Of a stretch of DNA of 64,000 nt, positions 34,445 to 42,457 are shown in pieces. The number at the start of each line of letters is the position of its first letter. Position 1 is the stretch's first letter. A model generated the notes under the pieces. The model was not told the DNA's origin and did not search any database. It worked only from the letters and a program-made list of their open reading frames with translations. The DNA is taken from the NCBI GenBank assembly GCA_036266975.1, contig DATAWZ010000074.1, forward strand, positions 1 through 64,000, in the 5' to 3' direction. The stretch is from DATAWZ01 sp036266975 (GTDB lineage Bacteria; Actinomycetota; Thermoleophilia; Solirubrobacterales; Solirubrobacteraceae). The position numbers and the translations under genes are program-made.

Positions 34445-35986
34445 CTATGGCCTGGAGCGCGGAGCGACGGGCGCAGCGCCCAGCTCGCGGTGCCATTGCA
34501 GGAAGGTGGCCAGGACCGGGTCCTCTTCGGCCGGCCTGCGGGGCTGGGCGCCGCGAGCGACGATGCCGCGGTCGCCGTCGACGGAGATCGTCTCGCCCTC
34601 GTGCACGGGGAGCTCGCCGGTGCCGCAGACCGCGGGGCGGTTCAGGCCGCGCGCAACGACCGCGGCGTGGCTGGCCCGGCCGCCTCGGGCGGTGACCAGG
34701 CCCGCCGAGGCAAGGACGCCCGACAGGTCGGCGGGCGAGGTCGTCGGGCGGACGAGGATCACCGCCTCCCCAGCCTCGGCGCGGGCCTGGGCGGACTCCG
34801 AGGTCAGCGCGACGATGCCGACCGCGGCGCCCGGCGAGGCCGCAAGCCCACGAGCGAGAACGTCGGCCTCGGCTGGCTCGCAGGCGAACACCGCGGCGCG
34901 GGCACCGATGAGCTGCTCGTCGCTCACCCGCGCGACGGCCTGCGCCCGGGAGATGAGCCCCTCCTCGGCGAAGGCCACGGCGAGCCGAACGGCGGCCCGC
35001 GCGCTGCGCTGGCCTACTCGCGTCTGCAGGATCCAGACCCGGCCCTGCTCGATCGTGAACTCGATGTCGCATAGGTCCCCGGTGTCGCGCTCGAGGATCT
35101 CGAAGACCCGCTCGAGCTCGGCCATCGCGGCGGGCAGGTGCGTGCCCAGCTCGCCGAGCGCGAGCGTGTCGCGCTCGCCGGCGACCACGTCCTCGCCCTG
35201 CGCGTCGAAGAGCACGTCGCCGAACGCACCGCGCGCGCCGGTCGACGGGTCGCGAGTGAACGCGACGCCGCTCCCGGAGTCCTGGCCGCGGTTGCCGAAG
35301 ACCATCTGCTGGACGACGACCGCGGTGCCCATCGACTCGTCGATGCCCTTGTGCCGGCGGTAGGCCTGCGCGCGCGGCGAGTCCCAGGACCGGAAGACCG
35401 CGGCGATCGCCTCGGCCAGCTGCCCGCACGCGTCCGGGAATGGCACGCCGGACTGCTCCTCGATCAGCGCAAGCAGTGCCACGCAGCGGTCGCTTGCGCC
35501 GGCGCCGGCCGGCAGGTCAAGCAGCGCGTCCTCGACCACGCCGGCCGAGATCCCGCGCACGGTGGTCGCGAAGCCGTGCAGCAGCCGCTCCAGCGAGGAC
35601 TGCGCGAAGCGCTCATCGCCGGTCTCGCGCGCCAGCGCCTCGGCGCCCGCGGGCGTCAGCCCGACGTTGAGCACGGTGTCCATCATTCCGGGCATCGAGA
35701 CCGGCGCGCCCGAGCGCACGCTGACCAGCAGCGGCGAGCGGTCGTCGCCGAAGCGCCGCCTGGCCCCGGCCTCCAGGGCGGCCACGCGCTCGTGAACCTC
35801 GTCCAGCAGGCCGGTTGGGAGCGCTCCGCTGGCGGCGAACTCCCGGCCGGCGGGTGTGCCGATGATGAAGCCGGGCGGCACCGGCAGGCCGAGGCGGACC
35901 ATCGAGACGAGCCCCTCGCCCTTGCCGCCGAGGATCTCCCGGCCCGCCTCGCCGCCGTCGTGGAAGCTGTAGGTCAGCGCGCCCAT
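34445..35986 (-). CDS. pyruvate phosphate dikinase-like ATP-grasp plus phosphohistidine protein (no C-terminal barrel)
   Basis: A 513-aa protein matching the first 60% of pyruvate phosphate dikinase. Residues 1-330 are the nucleotide-binding domain: LGGKGEGLVSMVRLGLPVPP, VSVRSGAPVSMPGMMDTVLN, FTRDPSTG and EFTIEQGRVWILQTR. Residues about 375-480 are the swivelling phosphohistidine domain with His440 in ARGGRASHAAVVARG. The TIM barrel that binds pyruvate/PEP is absent, so it cannot be a complete dikinase. Its start overlaps the stop of the orphan phosphohistidine protein by one base (TGATG). Together they resemble the split ATP-dependent phosphotransferase phenylphosphate synthase. Confidence 0.85.
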   Translation of the reverse strand: MGALTYSFHDGGEAGREILGGKGEGLVSMVRLGLPVPPGFIIGTPAGREFAASGALPTGLLDEVHERVAALEAGARRRFGDDRSPLLVSVRSGAPVSMPGMMDTVLNVGLTPAGAEALARETGDERFAQSSLERLLHGFATTVRGISAGVVEDALLDLPAGAGASDRCVALLALIEEQSGVPFPDACGQLAEAIAAVFRSWDSPRAQAYRRHKGIDESMGTAVVVQQMVFGNRGQDSGSGVAFTRDPSTGARGAFGDVLFDAQGEDVVAGERDTLALGELGTHLPAAMAELERVFEILERDTGDLCDIEFTIEQGRVWILQTRVGQRSARAAVRLAVAFAEEGLISRAQAVARVSDEQLIGARAAVFACEPAEADVLARGLAASPGAAVGIVALTSESAQARAEAGEAVILVRPTTSPADLSGVLASAGLVTARGGRASHAAVVARGLNRPAVCGTGELPVHEGETISVDGDRGIVARGAQPRRPAEEDPVLATFLQWHRELGAAPVAPRSRP

Positions 35987-38289
35987 CAGTAGGAGCCCTC
36001 CTCTTCGCGTGAGATACCGAGCGTCTGCAGGTAGTCCTCATGGAGCTCCATCCAGACCGTGTGCAGCGACTCGAGGCGCGGGCTGGTGACGTAGTCGTGC
36101 TCGCCGGCCTCGACCTTCTCGAGCGCCGCGCTCAGTCGCGGGGCGTAGCCGTCGAATCGCGGCAGGAGCTCGCTCGTGCGCCGCAGCGCGGGCTCGACCC
36201 GCTCCACGAGGTCGGCGAGCTCGCCCACCAGCTCCCAACGGTCGTCCTCCGCGGCGGACTGCCAGCGGGCGCCCAACGCCTTGAACGGGCCGTTCGCCGC
36301 CAAGAAGCGCTCGTAGATCGCCTCCAGCGTGTCGCGGTCGAGCGTGCCCTGCTCGGCGGCGAGCAGCGACGCGTGCTTGGCCAGGCCGGCCTCGGTGGGG
36401 ATGTAGCCTGCCGAGGTCTTGACCACCAGGCCGGCCTCCTCGAGCAGCGAAGCCTGCTCGAGCGACTCGCGGGTGCCGCGCAGGACGAGCGGATGCAGCG
36501 CCGCGAGCGGCACATCAATGAGCGCGCCCTCGGGGAGCGCGGGGAAACCCGTGCCGGTGATGAACAGCTTGGCGACGAGCTGCTTGCCGAGGCCGTCGCG
36601 CACGAGCGGGTAGTAGGCCTCCGAGGCCACGGGGTCGAGCTCGTGGAAGTCCAGCTCGTCGCGCATCTGCTCCCAGACCCCGGCGAGCCGCGCGAACGGC
36701 ACCACGAACTCCGAGTAGTAGACCTGCGCGCCAGCCATGATCTTGTCGCGGGGCGGCATCGAGGCGATGCGCTTATACAGCGCGGTCGTCGCCGGGCCGC
36801 AGATGTCGAGGTAGCGCTGCATCTCGGCGTCGTCGATCAGGCGGATCTCCGCGGCCGGCGTTTCCCAGCGTTCGCGGACGTAGACGGCCGCGGACTGCAG
36901 GTACTGCAGGTAATTGGCCGGCTCGGTGAAGGTCGTGCCGCCGTCCATCAGCGCGACGTCGAGGTCCGCGCCGCCGGTGTCGAAGATCATCGCCTGCGTG
37001 AAGCAGTGCGGCAACTGCTCGGCAACGTCGTGCCAGTGGTACATCGGGTCGTGCAGGAAGTGGTCGCGCACGATCATGAAGCGCCCGTCACCGAGGTCAT
37101 ACGGGCCGCTGTCGTTCAGGCCCGAGCGGTTGTCGAAGTGCAGGAGGAAGCCGAGGACCTCGGTCGAGGCGTTGAACGAGGTGAACAGCGCGCGTCGCTC
37201 TCCGTCGCCGACCGGCTGTGCGTCGCGCGCGAAGCGCTCGATCCACGAGCGGTCGAGCACCGCGCCCTTGTAGCCCCGCATCGAGGTGAACAGCTCGGCG
37301 CCCTCCTTCTCCCACATCCCCATGTACAGGCGGCGCATGAATTGGGCGACGAGCGCGACGTCCTCGGCGTCGGCGGCAGGGTCGCGGATGCCCAGCTCGC
37401 CGAGGATCGCTCGGCCGAACATAGGCGTGAACCCCGTGCACCAGATGTGCAGCATGTTGGCCTTGCTCGCCGGCTCGCGGCGTGCGGTGCGGCCCAGATC
37501 GATGAGGCCCTCCACGCCGACCTGCTCGAGGATCAGCCGGTAGAACGCGGGGTAGCGTAGCCACTGCTGCACGCAGCCGAAGCACTCGTACTCCTGTCGC
37601 GGGATCAGGCCGGACTCGCCCTCGGTGGCACGCAGGGCCAGGAAGTCCCAGATGTTCCAGGCCATGTAGGTCTGCAGCGCATTGAGCTCCTGGACGGTCA
37701 GGTCGCGCGCGGTGTTCTCCGCGGTGAGCGCCAGGACGCCGCTGCTCAGCCCCGCGCGGACCTGCTCGTCGCCGGCGCGGCCGTGGGGGATCGTGCCGCC
37801 GAACTGGTGCAGTAACGGCAGGATCTGCTCCATCATCGCTGCGGCCGCGGTCTCCTCCTCGGTCGGGTCGGGCAGCGGAGCGTCGTCGACCGGGGCGCCG
37901 GGCTCGATCAGCACGCGCCCCTCCTTGGTGCTGACGTCCAGGCGCGCGATCGCCCCGTCGGCGGGGATGATCTCGTTGCGCGAGGAGCGCACGCCCTCGG
38001 TGAATGTCACGCCCATCACGCACGGGATTCCGTACTCGCGGGAGAGGATTCCCAGGTGGCTGGTCGGTGCGCCCTGCAGCGTGACGATGCCCTTGACGCC
38101 GGCGGTCAGCGCCGGGGTCAGGAACGTCGTCGTCCCGCCGCGGGCGACCACGATCGTGTTCGAGGCCTCGCCGCTGCCGATGAAGTCGATCACGGCCTGC
38201 GGCGAGTCGAGGAACCGCACTGGGCCCTCGGTCTCCCGTCCGTCCTCGAACACCGCCGCGCCTGTACCCACCAACTTGAAGTCGTCCAT
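35986..38289 (-). CDS. orphan protein with N-terminal PEP-utilising phosphohistidine domain and large unknown domain
   Basis: A 767-aa protein. Residues about 25-115 form a mobile phosphohistidine domain with His78 in LQGAPTSHLGILSREYG, followed by PCVMGVTF. The remaining 600 or so residues, rich in aromatic residues (for example CVQQWLRYPAFYRLI, DHFLHDPMYHWHDVAEQLPH, EFVVPFARLAGVWEQM), match no family that I recognise; a winged-helix-like stretch occurs near residues 620-660. The start is ATG 38289 with GGAG 8 nt upstream. It is first in a unit with the ATP-grasp protein and is divergent from a TetR gene. I infer it receives a phosphoryl group and delivers it to an organic substrate bound by the unknown domain. 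Confidence 0.7.
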   Translation of the reverse strand: MDDFKLVGTGAAVFEDGRETEGPVRFLDSPQAVIDFIGSGEASNTIVVARGGTTTFLTPALTAGVKGIVTLQGAPTSHLGILSREYGIPCVMGVTFTEGVRSSRNEIIPADGAIARLDVSTKEGRVLIEPGAPVDDAPLPDPTEEETAAAAMMEQILPLLHQFGGTIPHGRAGDEQVRAGLSSGVLALTAENTARDLTVQELNALQTYMAWNIWDFLALRATEGESGLIPRQEYECFGCVQQWLRYPAFYRLILEQVGVEGLIDLGRTARREPASKANMLHIWCTGFTPMFGRAILGELGIRDPAADAEDVALVAQFMRRLYMGMWEKEGAELFTSMRGYKGAVLDRSWIERFARDAQPVGDGERRALFTSFNASTEVLGFLLHFDNRSGLNDSGPYDLGDGRFMIVRDHFLHDPMYHWHDVAEQLPHCFTQAMIFDTGGADLDVALMDGGTTFTEPANYLQYLQSAAVYVRERWETPAAEIRLIDDAEMQRYLDICGPATTALYKRIASMPPRDKIMAGAQVYYSEFVVPFARLAGVWEQMRDELDFHELDPVASEAYYPLVRDGLGKQLVAKLFITGTGFPALPEGALIDVPLAALHPLVLRGTRESLEQASLLEEAGLVVKTSAGYIPTEAGLAKHASLLAAEQGTLDRDTLEAIYERFLAANGPFKALGARWQSAAEDDRWELVGELADLVERVEPALRRTSELLPRFDGYAPRLSAALEKVEAGEHDYVTSPRLESLHTVWMELHEDYLQTLGISREEEGSY

Positions 38290-38311
38290 CGTCTCACTCC
38301 GCTCTGTTTGC

Positions 38312-38329
38312 AAATGTGACGTCATATTT
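38312..38329. promoter_or_regulatory. palindromic operator between the phosphotransferase unit and tetR
   Basis: AAATGTGACGTCATATTT is an 18-bp near-perfect palindrome around TGACGTCA in an AT-rich island of the 65-bp divergent gap (38290-38354). It is the expected size and position of a TetR dimer site covering both promoters, so TetR probably controls itself and the phosphohistidine protein genes. Confidence 0.7.
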
Positions 38330-38354
38330 ACATTCTGCCCCGAGGTCTGTCAAG

Positions 38355-38996
38355 ATGCATTGCGTGGCCGAGACGATCGAGACCGCGCGGCGGGGGAGCA
38401 ACAGCCGGGGGCGGCGCTCGCGCGAGCGCCTGCTGCGCGCCGCGGCCGACTGCTTCGGGGAACGGGGGTACAGCGCGACGCGCATCTCGGACATCACCGC
38501 GGCCGCGGGGATGTCCCAGGGCGCCTTCTACCGGCACTTCAAGGACAAGAACGACATCCTGGTGGAGGCGCTGCGCGAGCCGCTCGATGAGCTGCTGGCG
38601 ACGACCGCGGTCGGTGCCGGGCTGGAGATCGACCGGGCGGCGCTGACCGCTGGAAACACCGCGTTCTTCGCCATCTACGCGCGCCACCGCAAGGTGATGC
38701 GCGTCATCCGCGAGGCTGCCGCGCTGCATGAGCCTGGCCTGGTGGAGCTCTGGCTCGGGGTGCGCGGAAAGTACGTGGAGCGCATCGTGCGCTGGCTGCA
38801 GGAGCTGCAGGCCGCTGGGCGTTTGGAGACCCGCGACGTGCAGCTGATGGCCGAGGCGCTGGGCTCCGTGCTCGATCAGATGGCCTATACGCGGATCGGG
38901 CTTTCCACGGCGCCGACCAGCGAGCAGGAGATCGAGCTGCTCGGCCAGGTCACCGGGGAGATCTGGTACCGCGCCCTGCGCGGCTCTTCGCTGTGA
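38355..38996 (+). CDS. TetR-family regulator of the phosphotransferase unit
   Basis: A 213-aa regulator. The HTH is ATRISDITAAAGMSQGAFYR with FKDKNDILVEAL after it; the C-terminal ligand-binding half is helical and unclassified. The frame is open to a GTG at 38316, but that codon lies inside the palindromic operator; the ATG at 38355 is a better start. It is divergent from the 767-aa phosphohistidine gene and its 3' end overlaps the next minus-strand regulator by 47 bp. An inducer linked to the carboxylase substrate is inferred. Confidence 0.85.
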   Translation: MHCVAETIETARRGSNSRGRRSRERLLRAAADCFGERGYSATRISDITAAAGMSQGAFYRHFKDKNDILVEALREPLDELLATTAVGAGLEIDRAALTAGNTAFFAIYARHRKVMRVIREAAALHEPGLVELWLGVRGKYVERIVRWLQELQAAGRLETRDVQLMAEALGSVLDQMAYTRIGLSTAPTSEQEIELLGQVTGEIWYRALRGSSL

Positions 38997-39534
38997 CGGG
39001 CCGGGGCGACTCCTCGCCCGGAAGCAGGACCGTCCCGAGGATCCGCCGCCGCCGGCCGGGCGTGGGCGCGTTGGCGGCGCGGGTGAGGATCACCGCGTTG
39101 AGCTCGCGCAGGAACTCGGCGAACTCGCCGTCGTCGAGCCACAACCCGACCAGACGGTAGGCGGCGCCATCGCGCGCCGGGTCGAAGTCCTCGCGCGCGA
39201 GGTAGCGGTCGGCGTCGCCGAGCAGGCCGGCCACGAAGGCCATGAACGCGTGGCGGTGATCCTCGCGACTCATGCGCTCGACCTCGTCCGGGGTGATGCT
39301 CGCCGCTGAGACGCGCAGCACGTAGGTGCGCTCGACCGCGCCCCGCACGCGGCGCTCGGAGACCACGGCGAGCACCCCGGCCTCGACGAGTCGGGCTACG
39401 TGCCGGTACAGGCTGGCCGGCGGCACGTCGGGGAGCTCGTCGCGCAGGTCAGACGTCGTGAGCGCGCGATCGCCGAGGAACGCCTGCACGATCCGCAGTC
39501 GGACGGGGTGAAGGAGGAGGTTGGCGGTGGTCAT
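38950..39534 (-). CDS. winged-helix (ArsR-like) transcriptional regulator
   Basis: A 194-aa protein. The N-terminal winged helix has LLHPVRLRIVQAFLGDRALT, then DVPPASLYRHVARLVEAGVL and a basic wing (VSERRVRGAVERTYVL). The C-terminal half is a helical domain seen in actinobacterial regulators of this type. The start is ATG 39534, immediately beside an inverted repeat that is probably its own operator. It is divergent from a 101-aa protein gene, and its end overlaps the tetR end. It likely represses the small gene and itself. Confidence 0.8.
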   Translation of the reverse strand: MTTANLLLHPVRLRIVQAFLGDRALTTSDLRDELPDVPPASLYRHVARLVEAGVLAVVSERRVRGAVERTYVLRVSAASITPDEVERMSREDHRHAFMAFVAGLLGDADRYLAREDFDPARDGAAYRLVGLWLDDGEFAEFLRELNAVILTRAANAPTPGRRRRILGTVLLPGEESPRPVTAKSRAGRGTRSPR

Positions 39535-39535
39535 A

Positions 39536-39571
39536 TTATCAAAACTGATAACGTTACTGATCCCGATAACG
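39536..39571. promoter_or_regulatory. operator cluster between winged-helix regulator and small gene
   Basis: TTATCA-AAAC-TGATAA (39536-39551) is a perfect inverted repeat. Beside it, CGTTA at 39552-39556 pairs with TAACG at 39567-39571, and GATAACG recurs at 39547 and 39565, 18 bp apart. The AT-rich block touches the start codon of the regulator, so autorepression and control of the divergent gene are expected. Confidence 0.65.
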
Positions 39572-39594
39572 AACTCCGGAGCGAGGAGGTCCCG

Positions 39595-39900
39595 ATGCCC
39601 GATACGTTCTCGTCCAGCACCGATCGCGGGCGCGGTGGTCGACAGGGTAAGCGCAGCCGGCGGCTGGCGATGGTCGCGATCGGCGCCGTGGGCGTGGAGG
39701 CCGCCTGGCTGCGCCGGCGCGCAGGGGTGTTCGCCGGTCGCGTCGTCGTACGCTGCCGCGCCGGCCATCGGTTCACGACGCTGTGGATCCCCGGCGCTTC
39801 GCTGACCGCGCTGCGGCTCGGCCCGTGGCGCATCCAGCGCTGCCCGGTCGGTCGCCACCTTTCGGTGGTGACGCCGGTCGCGCGGGCCGCGCAGGGTTAG
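39595..39900 (+). CDS. small conserved actinobacterial protein with paired Cys/His sites
   Basis: A 101-aa basic protein. The C-terminal part has VRCRAGHRFTTLWIPGASLT and RIQRCPVGRHLSVV, two Cys-(x)-Gly-His pairs that could bind one metal ion. A short hydrophobic stretch (LAMVAIGAVGVEAAWL) lies near residue 30. A strong site, GAGGAGGT, precedes the ATG. It is controlled from the same region as the divergent winged-helix regulator. I have seen similar small proteins in other actinobacteria but know no function. Confidence 0.65.
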   Translation: MPDTFSSSTDRGRGGRQGKRSRRLAMVAIGAVGVEAAWLRRRAGVFAGRVVVRCRAGHRFTTLWIPGASLTALRLGPWRIQRCPVGRHLSVVTPVARAAQG

Positions 39901-39915
39901 TGCGAGCCAGGCGCC

Positions 39916-40932
39916 CTAGGCGCCCGCGGCGGCGCGCACCCGCGGGGCGACCTCGCGCGCGAGGTACTCAACCCGCTCGGAGCCGCTGTCGACGCTCTCG
40001 CCGGGCAGCTGGCCCCAGAAGTGCACGTCGCGCACCTGCGGGCACCCGGTGAGCAGCGCGTTGAGCTCCTTGACCGCGAGCTCGGCATCCCACAGCTGGT
40101 AGGCCCCGGCCTGCACGATCTGCTCGGGGCTCTCGAACCGCGGCACCTGATCGGGCGGGCCGAACGCGCCCCAGCCGATGTACTCGTTGAGCTGATACAG
40201 GGCGTGCTGGCCGATCTGCGCCCAGGTGCGCTCGGGGTCGGGGGCGACGATGGCCCACTGGCCCGCGAAGATCCGGCCCTCGGCGGGGTCACGCCCGAGT
40301 CGTTCGAGCGCCTGCAGGTAGACCGGCTGGTGGTCGTTCTGGGTGCTGAGGAAGCCATCGGCGATGCGCGCGGCACGCTCGATCGCCGGCTCGGTCAGGC
40401 CGCCGATGAGCAGGCCCGGCGCGTGCTCGGGGACGGGTCCGACGCGCAGATCGGGGAACTGGAAGCGCTTGCCATGGGTCTGGATCGACTCGCCGGCCCA
40501 TGCACGGCGCATGATGTCCACTGACTCCTCGAGCAGGCTCGGGCGCTGGCGCACGCTGCGGCCGAAGGCCTCGAACTCGATCTCGCGATACCCGACGGCG
40601 ACGCCGAGGTCGAATCGCCCGCGCGAGAGGATCGCCACGGTAGCCGCGTCCTCGGCGAGCCGGACCGGGTTGTGCAGCGCCGGCAGCATCAGGTTGGTCC
40701 CGAGGCGCAAGCGCTCGGTGCGAGTGGCCACGCCGCCGAGCACGACGAGCGGCGAGGGCGTGTAGCCGTCGTCGCAGAAGTGGTGCTCGGTCAGCCAGAC
40801 CGAATCGAGGCCGAGCTGCTCGGCGAGCACGATCTGCTCGACGGTCGCGGCGTAGAGGTCCTCGTAGGGGCGACGCCATTGCGCGGGGTTTCGCAGGTCG
40901 TACCACAGCCCGATTGCCACATCCGCGCTCAT
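39916..40932 (-). CDS. LLM class flavin-dependent oxidoreductase
   Basis: A 338-aa luciferase-like protein: GLWYDLRNPAQWRRPYEDLY at the N-terminus, LDSVWLTEHHFCDDGYTPSP, LRLGTNLMLPALHNPVRLAE, FDLGVAVGYREIEFEAFG and a terminal SPEQIVQAGAYQ region. GGAG 5 nt before the ATG at 40932 supports the start. It is the third luciferase-like gene of the window and the most separate in sequence. The substrate is unknown. It ends 16 bp from the convergent small gene; upstream is a 181-bp gap before the divergent SDR gene. Confidence 0.87.
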   Translation of the reverse strand: MSADVAIGLWYDLRNPAQWRRPYEDLYAATVEQIVLAEQLGLDSVWLTEHHFCDDGYTPSPLVVLGGVATRTERLRLGTNLMLPALHNPVRLAEDAATVAILSRGRFDLGVAVGYREIEFEAFGRSVRQRPSLLEESVDIMRRAWAGESIQTHGKRFQFPDLRVGPVPEHAPGLLIGGLTEPAIERAARIADGFLSTQNDHQPVYLQALERLGRDPAEGRIFAGQWAIVAPDPERTWAQIGQHALYQLNEYIGWGAFGPPDQVPRFESPEQIVQAGAYQLWDAELAVKELNALLTGCPQVRDVHFWGQLPGESVDSGSERVEYLAREVAPRVRAAAGA

Positions 40933-41113
40933 CGCTCTCCTCTCGTGGGTGTGCTCGACGCGCAGCCTCGCACGCCGGCCGGCGCGCGGTACGGCGGTGA
41001 CCGGCGCTCGTTGTGCGCTTCCACGGTCGAAGGCCGAGCCGGCGCCGGGTTGCCTGGAGCGCTGCCATAGCCTGGCGCCTGTCAGTTCGGGAACCGACGG
41101 GAGGAGCAGCGCA

Positions 41114-41875
41114 ATGAATCGCCTCGAGGGCAAGGTCGCGATCATCACCGGGGCCGTGCAGGGCATCGGCCGCGCCTGCGCCGTGCGCGTTGCGCAGGAG
41201 GGCGCGGCCGTGGTGCTCGGCGACCTGCAGGACGACGACGCGACGGTCAACGAGATCACCGCGGCGGGGGGACACTGCGCGCGGATCGTCATGGACGTGC
41301 GCAAGCGGGCGGACTGGCAGCGGCTCGTGTCCGCCGCGCTCGATTCGTACGGGCGCGTGGACCTGCTGGGCAACGTCGCCGGCGTAGTCAACATGCACTC
41401 GCCGGACAACGTGGTCGAGCTCACCGACGAGGGCTGGGACACGGTGCTCGACACCGACCTGCGCGGCGTGTGGCTGGGGATGCAGGCGGCGATCCCGAAG
41501 ATGGTCCAGGGCGGCGGCGGGCGCATCGTCAACATCTCCTCGCTCGCCGCGCTGAAGGGCCTGGACAACCTCGCCGCCTACTCGGCCGCCAAGGCGGGCG
41601 TGATCGGCCTCACCCAGCAGACGGCGCTCGAGTTCGCCAAGGACAACATCCTCGTCAACGCGATCGCCCCGGGCACGATCGACACGCCGATCCTCGCGGA
41701 CATCACCCCCGAGATGAAGAAGATGAACGAGAACTCGCACATGATCAAACGTCTGGGCCGCCCCTCGGAGATCGCGGGGATGATGGCGTTCCTGTTCTCC
41801 GGTGACGGCGACTTCAGCACCGGGCTCACGTTCCCGGTCGACGGAGGCTGGTCGGTCAACGGCCGCAACTTCTAG
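41114..41875 (+). CDS. SDR-family oxidoreductase
   Basis: A 253-aa classical short-chain dehydrogenase. TGAVQGIGRACA is the cofactor loop, the NNAG position reads NVAGVVN, and the active site is S-Y-K with NISSLAAL and YSAAKAG. The C-terminus ends FPVDGGWSVNGRNF. Typical of NAD(P)-dependent alcohol or steroid dehydrogenases. GAGGAG lies upstream of the ATG. It is followed directly by a long inverted repeat and a MarR gene on the same strand. Confidence 0.88.
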   Translation: MNRLEGKVAIITGAVQGIGRACAVRVAQEGAAVVLGDLQDDDATVNEITAAGGHCARIVMDVRKRADWQRLVSAALDSYGRVDLLGNVAGVVNMHSPDNVVELTDEGWDTVLDTDLRGVWLGMQAAIPKMVQGGGGRIVNISSLAALKGLDNLAAYSAAKAGVIGLTQQTALEFAKDNILVNAIAPGTIDTPILADITPEMKKMNENSHMIKRLGRPSEIAGMMAFLFSGDGDFSTGLTFPVDGGWSVNGRNF

Positions 41876-41876
41876 G

Positions 41877-41916
41877 AAGTACGTGCCACGAACCTCATAG
41901 TTCGTGGCACGTACTT
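41877..41916. promoter_or_regulatory. perfect 16-bp inverted repeat upstream of marR
   Basis: The arms at 41877-41892 and 41901-41916 are perfectly complementary with an 8-nt spacer CCTCATAG. Each arm also contains the pseudo-palindrome CGTGCCACG or CGTGGCACG, with centres 24 bp apart. It starts 1 bp after the SDR stop and ends 19 bp before the MarR start. It may act as terminator for the SDR transcript, but the internal palindromes and position favour a double MarR operator. No T-tract follows. Confidence 0.65.
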
Positions 41917-41935
41917 GTTGTGCTACAGTCCGCGC

Positions 41936-42457
41936 ATGACCGCGGGCCAAGCAGACCGAACGCCACCACGGGCGCGGCGGCGTCCCGACCTGGGGATCGC
42001 CGACGCGCTCGTGCAGGCGTCGTTCCTGGTCCAGGCGGTGCTCGGCGAGCTCGCCGCCGAGCAAGAGCTGTCGATCGTCCAGATGCGGCTGCTGGGGGTG
42101 CTGCGCGACCGCGAGCTGCGGATGGCGCAGCTCGCGCGGATCCTCGGGCTGACCAAGTCGAGCACCAGCGGCCTGGTCGACCGCGCCGAGCGCCGGGGGC
42201 TCGTGCGGCGCACGGCGATCCCCGTCGGCGATGAGCGCGCCGTGCACGTCGTCCTCAGCGAGGAGGGCCGCCGGCTCACCGCGCAGCTCGGCGCCCAGGT
42301 CGCGCGCCGGCTGGAGGGGGCGACCGAGCACCTCTCGCCGACCAACCGCGGGCGGCTCTCGGGGCTGCTGACCGATGTCGTCCTGCACGACGCCGAACGG
42401 CACGGCATCGATCTGAGCGCCGGCCAGTCCTCGAGCGCTCAGCGGAGCGTCGTGTGA
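41936..42457 (+). CDS. MarR-family regulator
   Basis: A 173-aa winged-helix regulator. LRMAQLARILGLTKSSTSGL is the recognition region, LVDRAERRGLVRR and DERAVHVVLSEEGRRL the wing. It overlaps the FMN reductase gene by 4 bp (GTGA), so both are on one transcript. The perfect inverted repeat just upstream is the likely autoregulatory site. MarR proteins of this kind often sense phenolics or electrophiles. Confidence 0.88.
   Translation: MTAGQADRTPPRARRRPDLGIADALVQASFLVQAVLGELAAEQELSIVQMRLLGVLRDRELRMAQLARILGLTKSSTSGLVDRAERRGLVRRTAIPVGDERAVHVVLSEEGRRLTAQLGAQVARRLEGATEHLSPTNRGRLSGLLTDVVLHDAERHGIDLSAGQSSSAQRSVV

Noticed and set aside
34445..35986. Complete pyruvate phosphate dikinase or PEP synthase
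   Set aside because: The protein ends after the phosphohistidine domain; no pyruvate/PEP barrel is encoded in the unit.
40289..42403. 700-codon minus-strand open frame across LLM, SDR and MarR genes
   Set aside because: It crosses three real genes in two orientations and contains no family signature.
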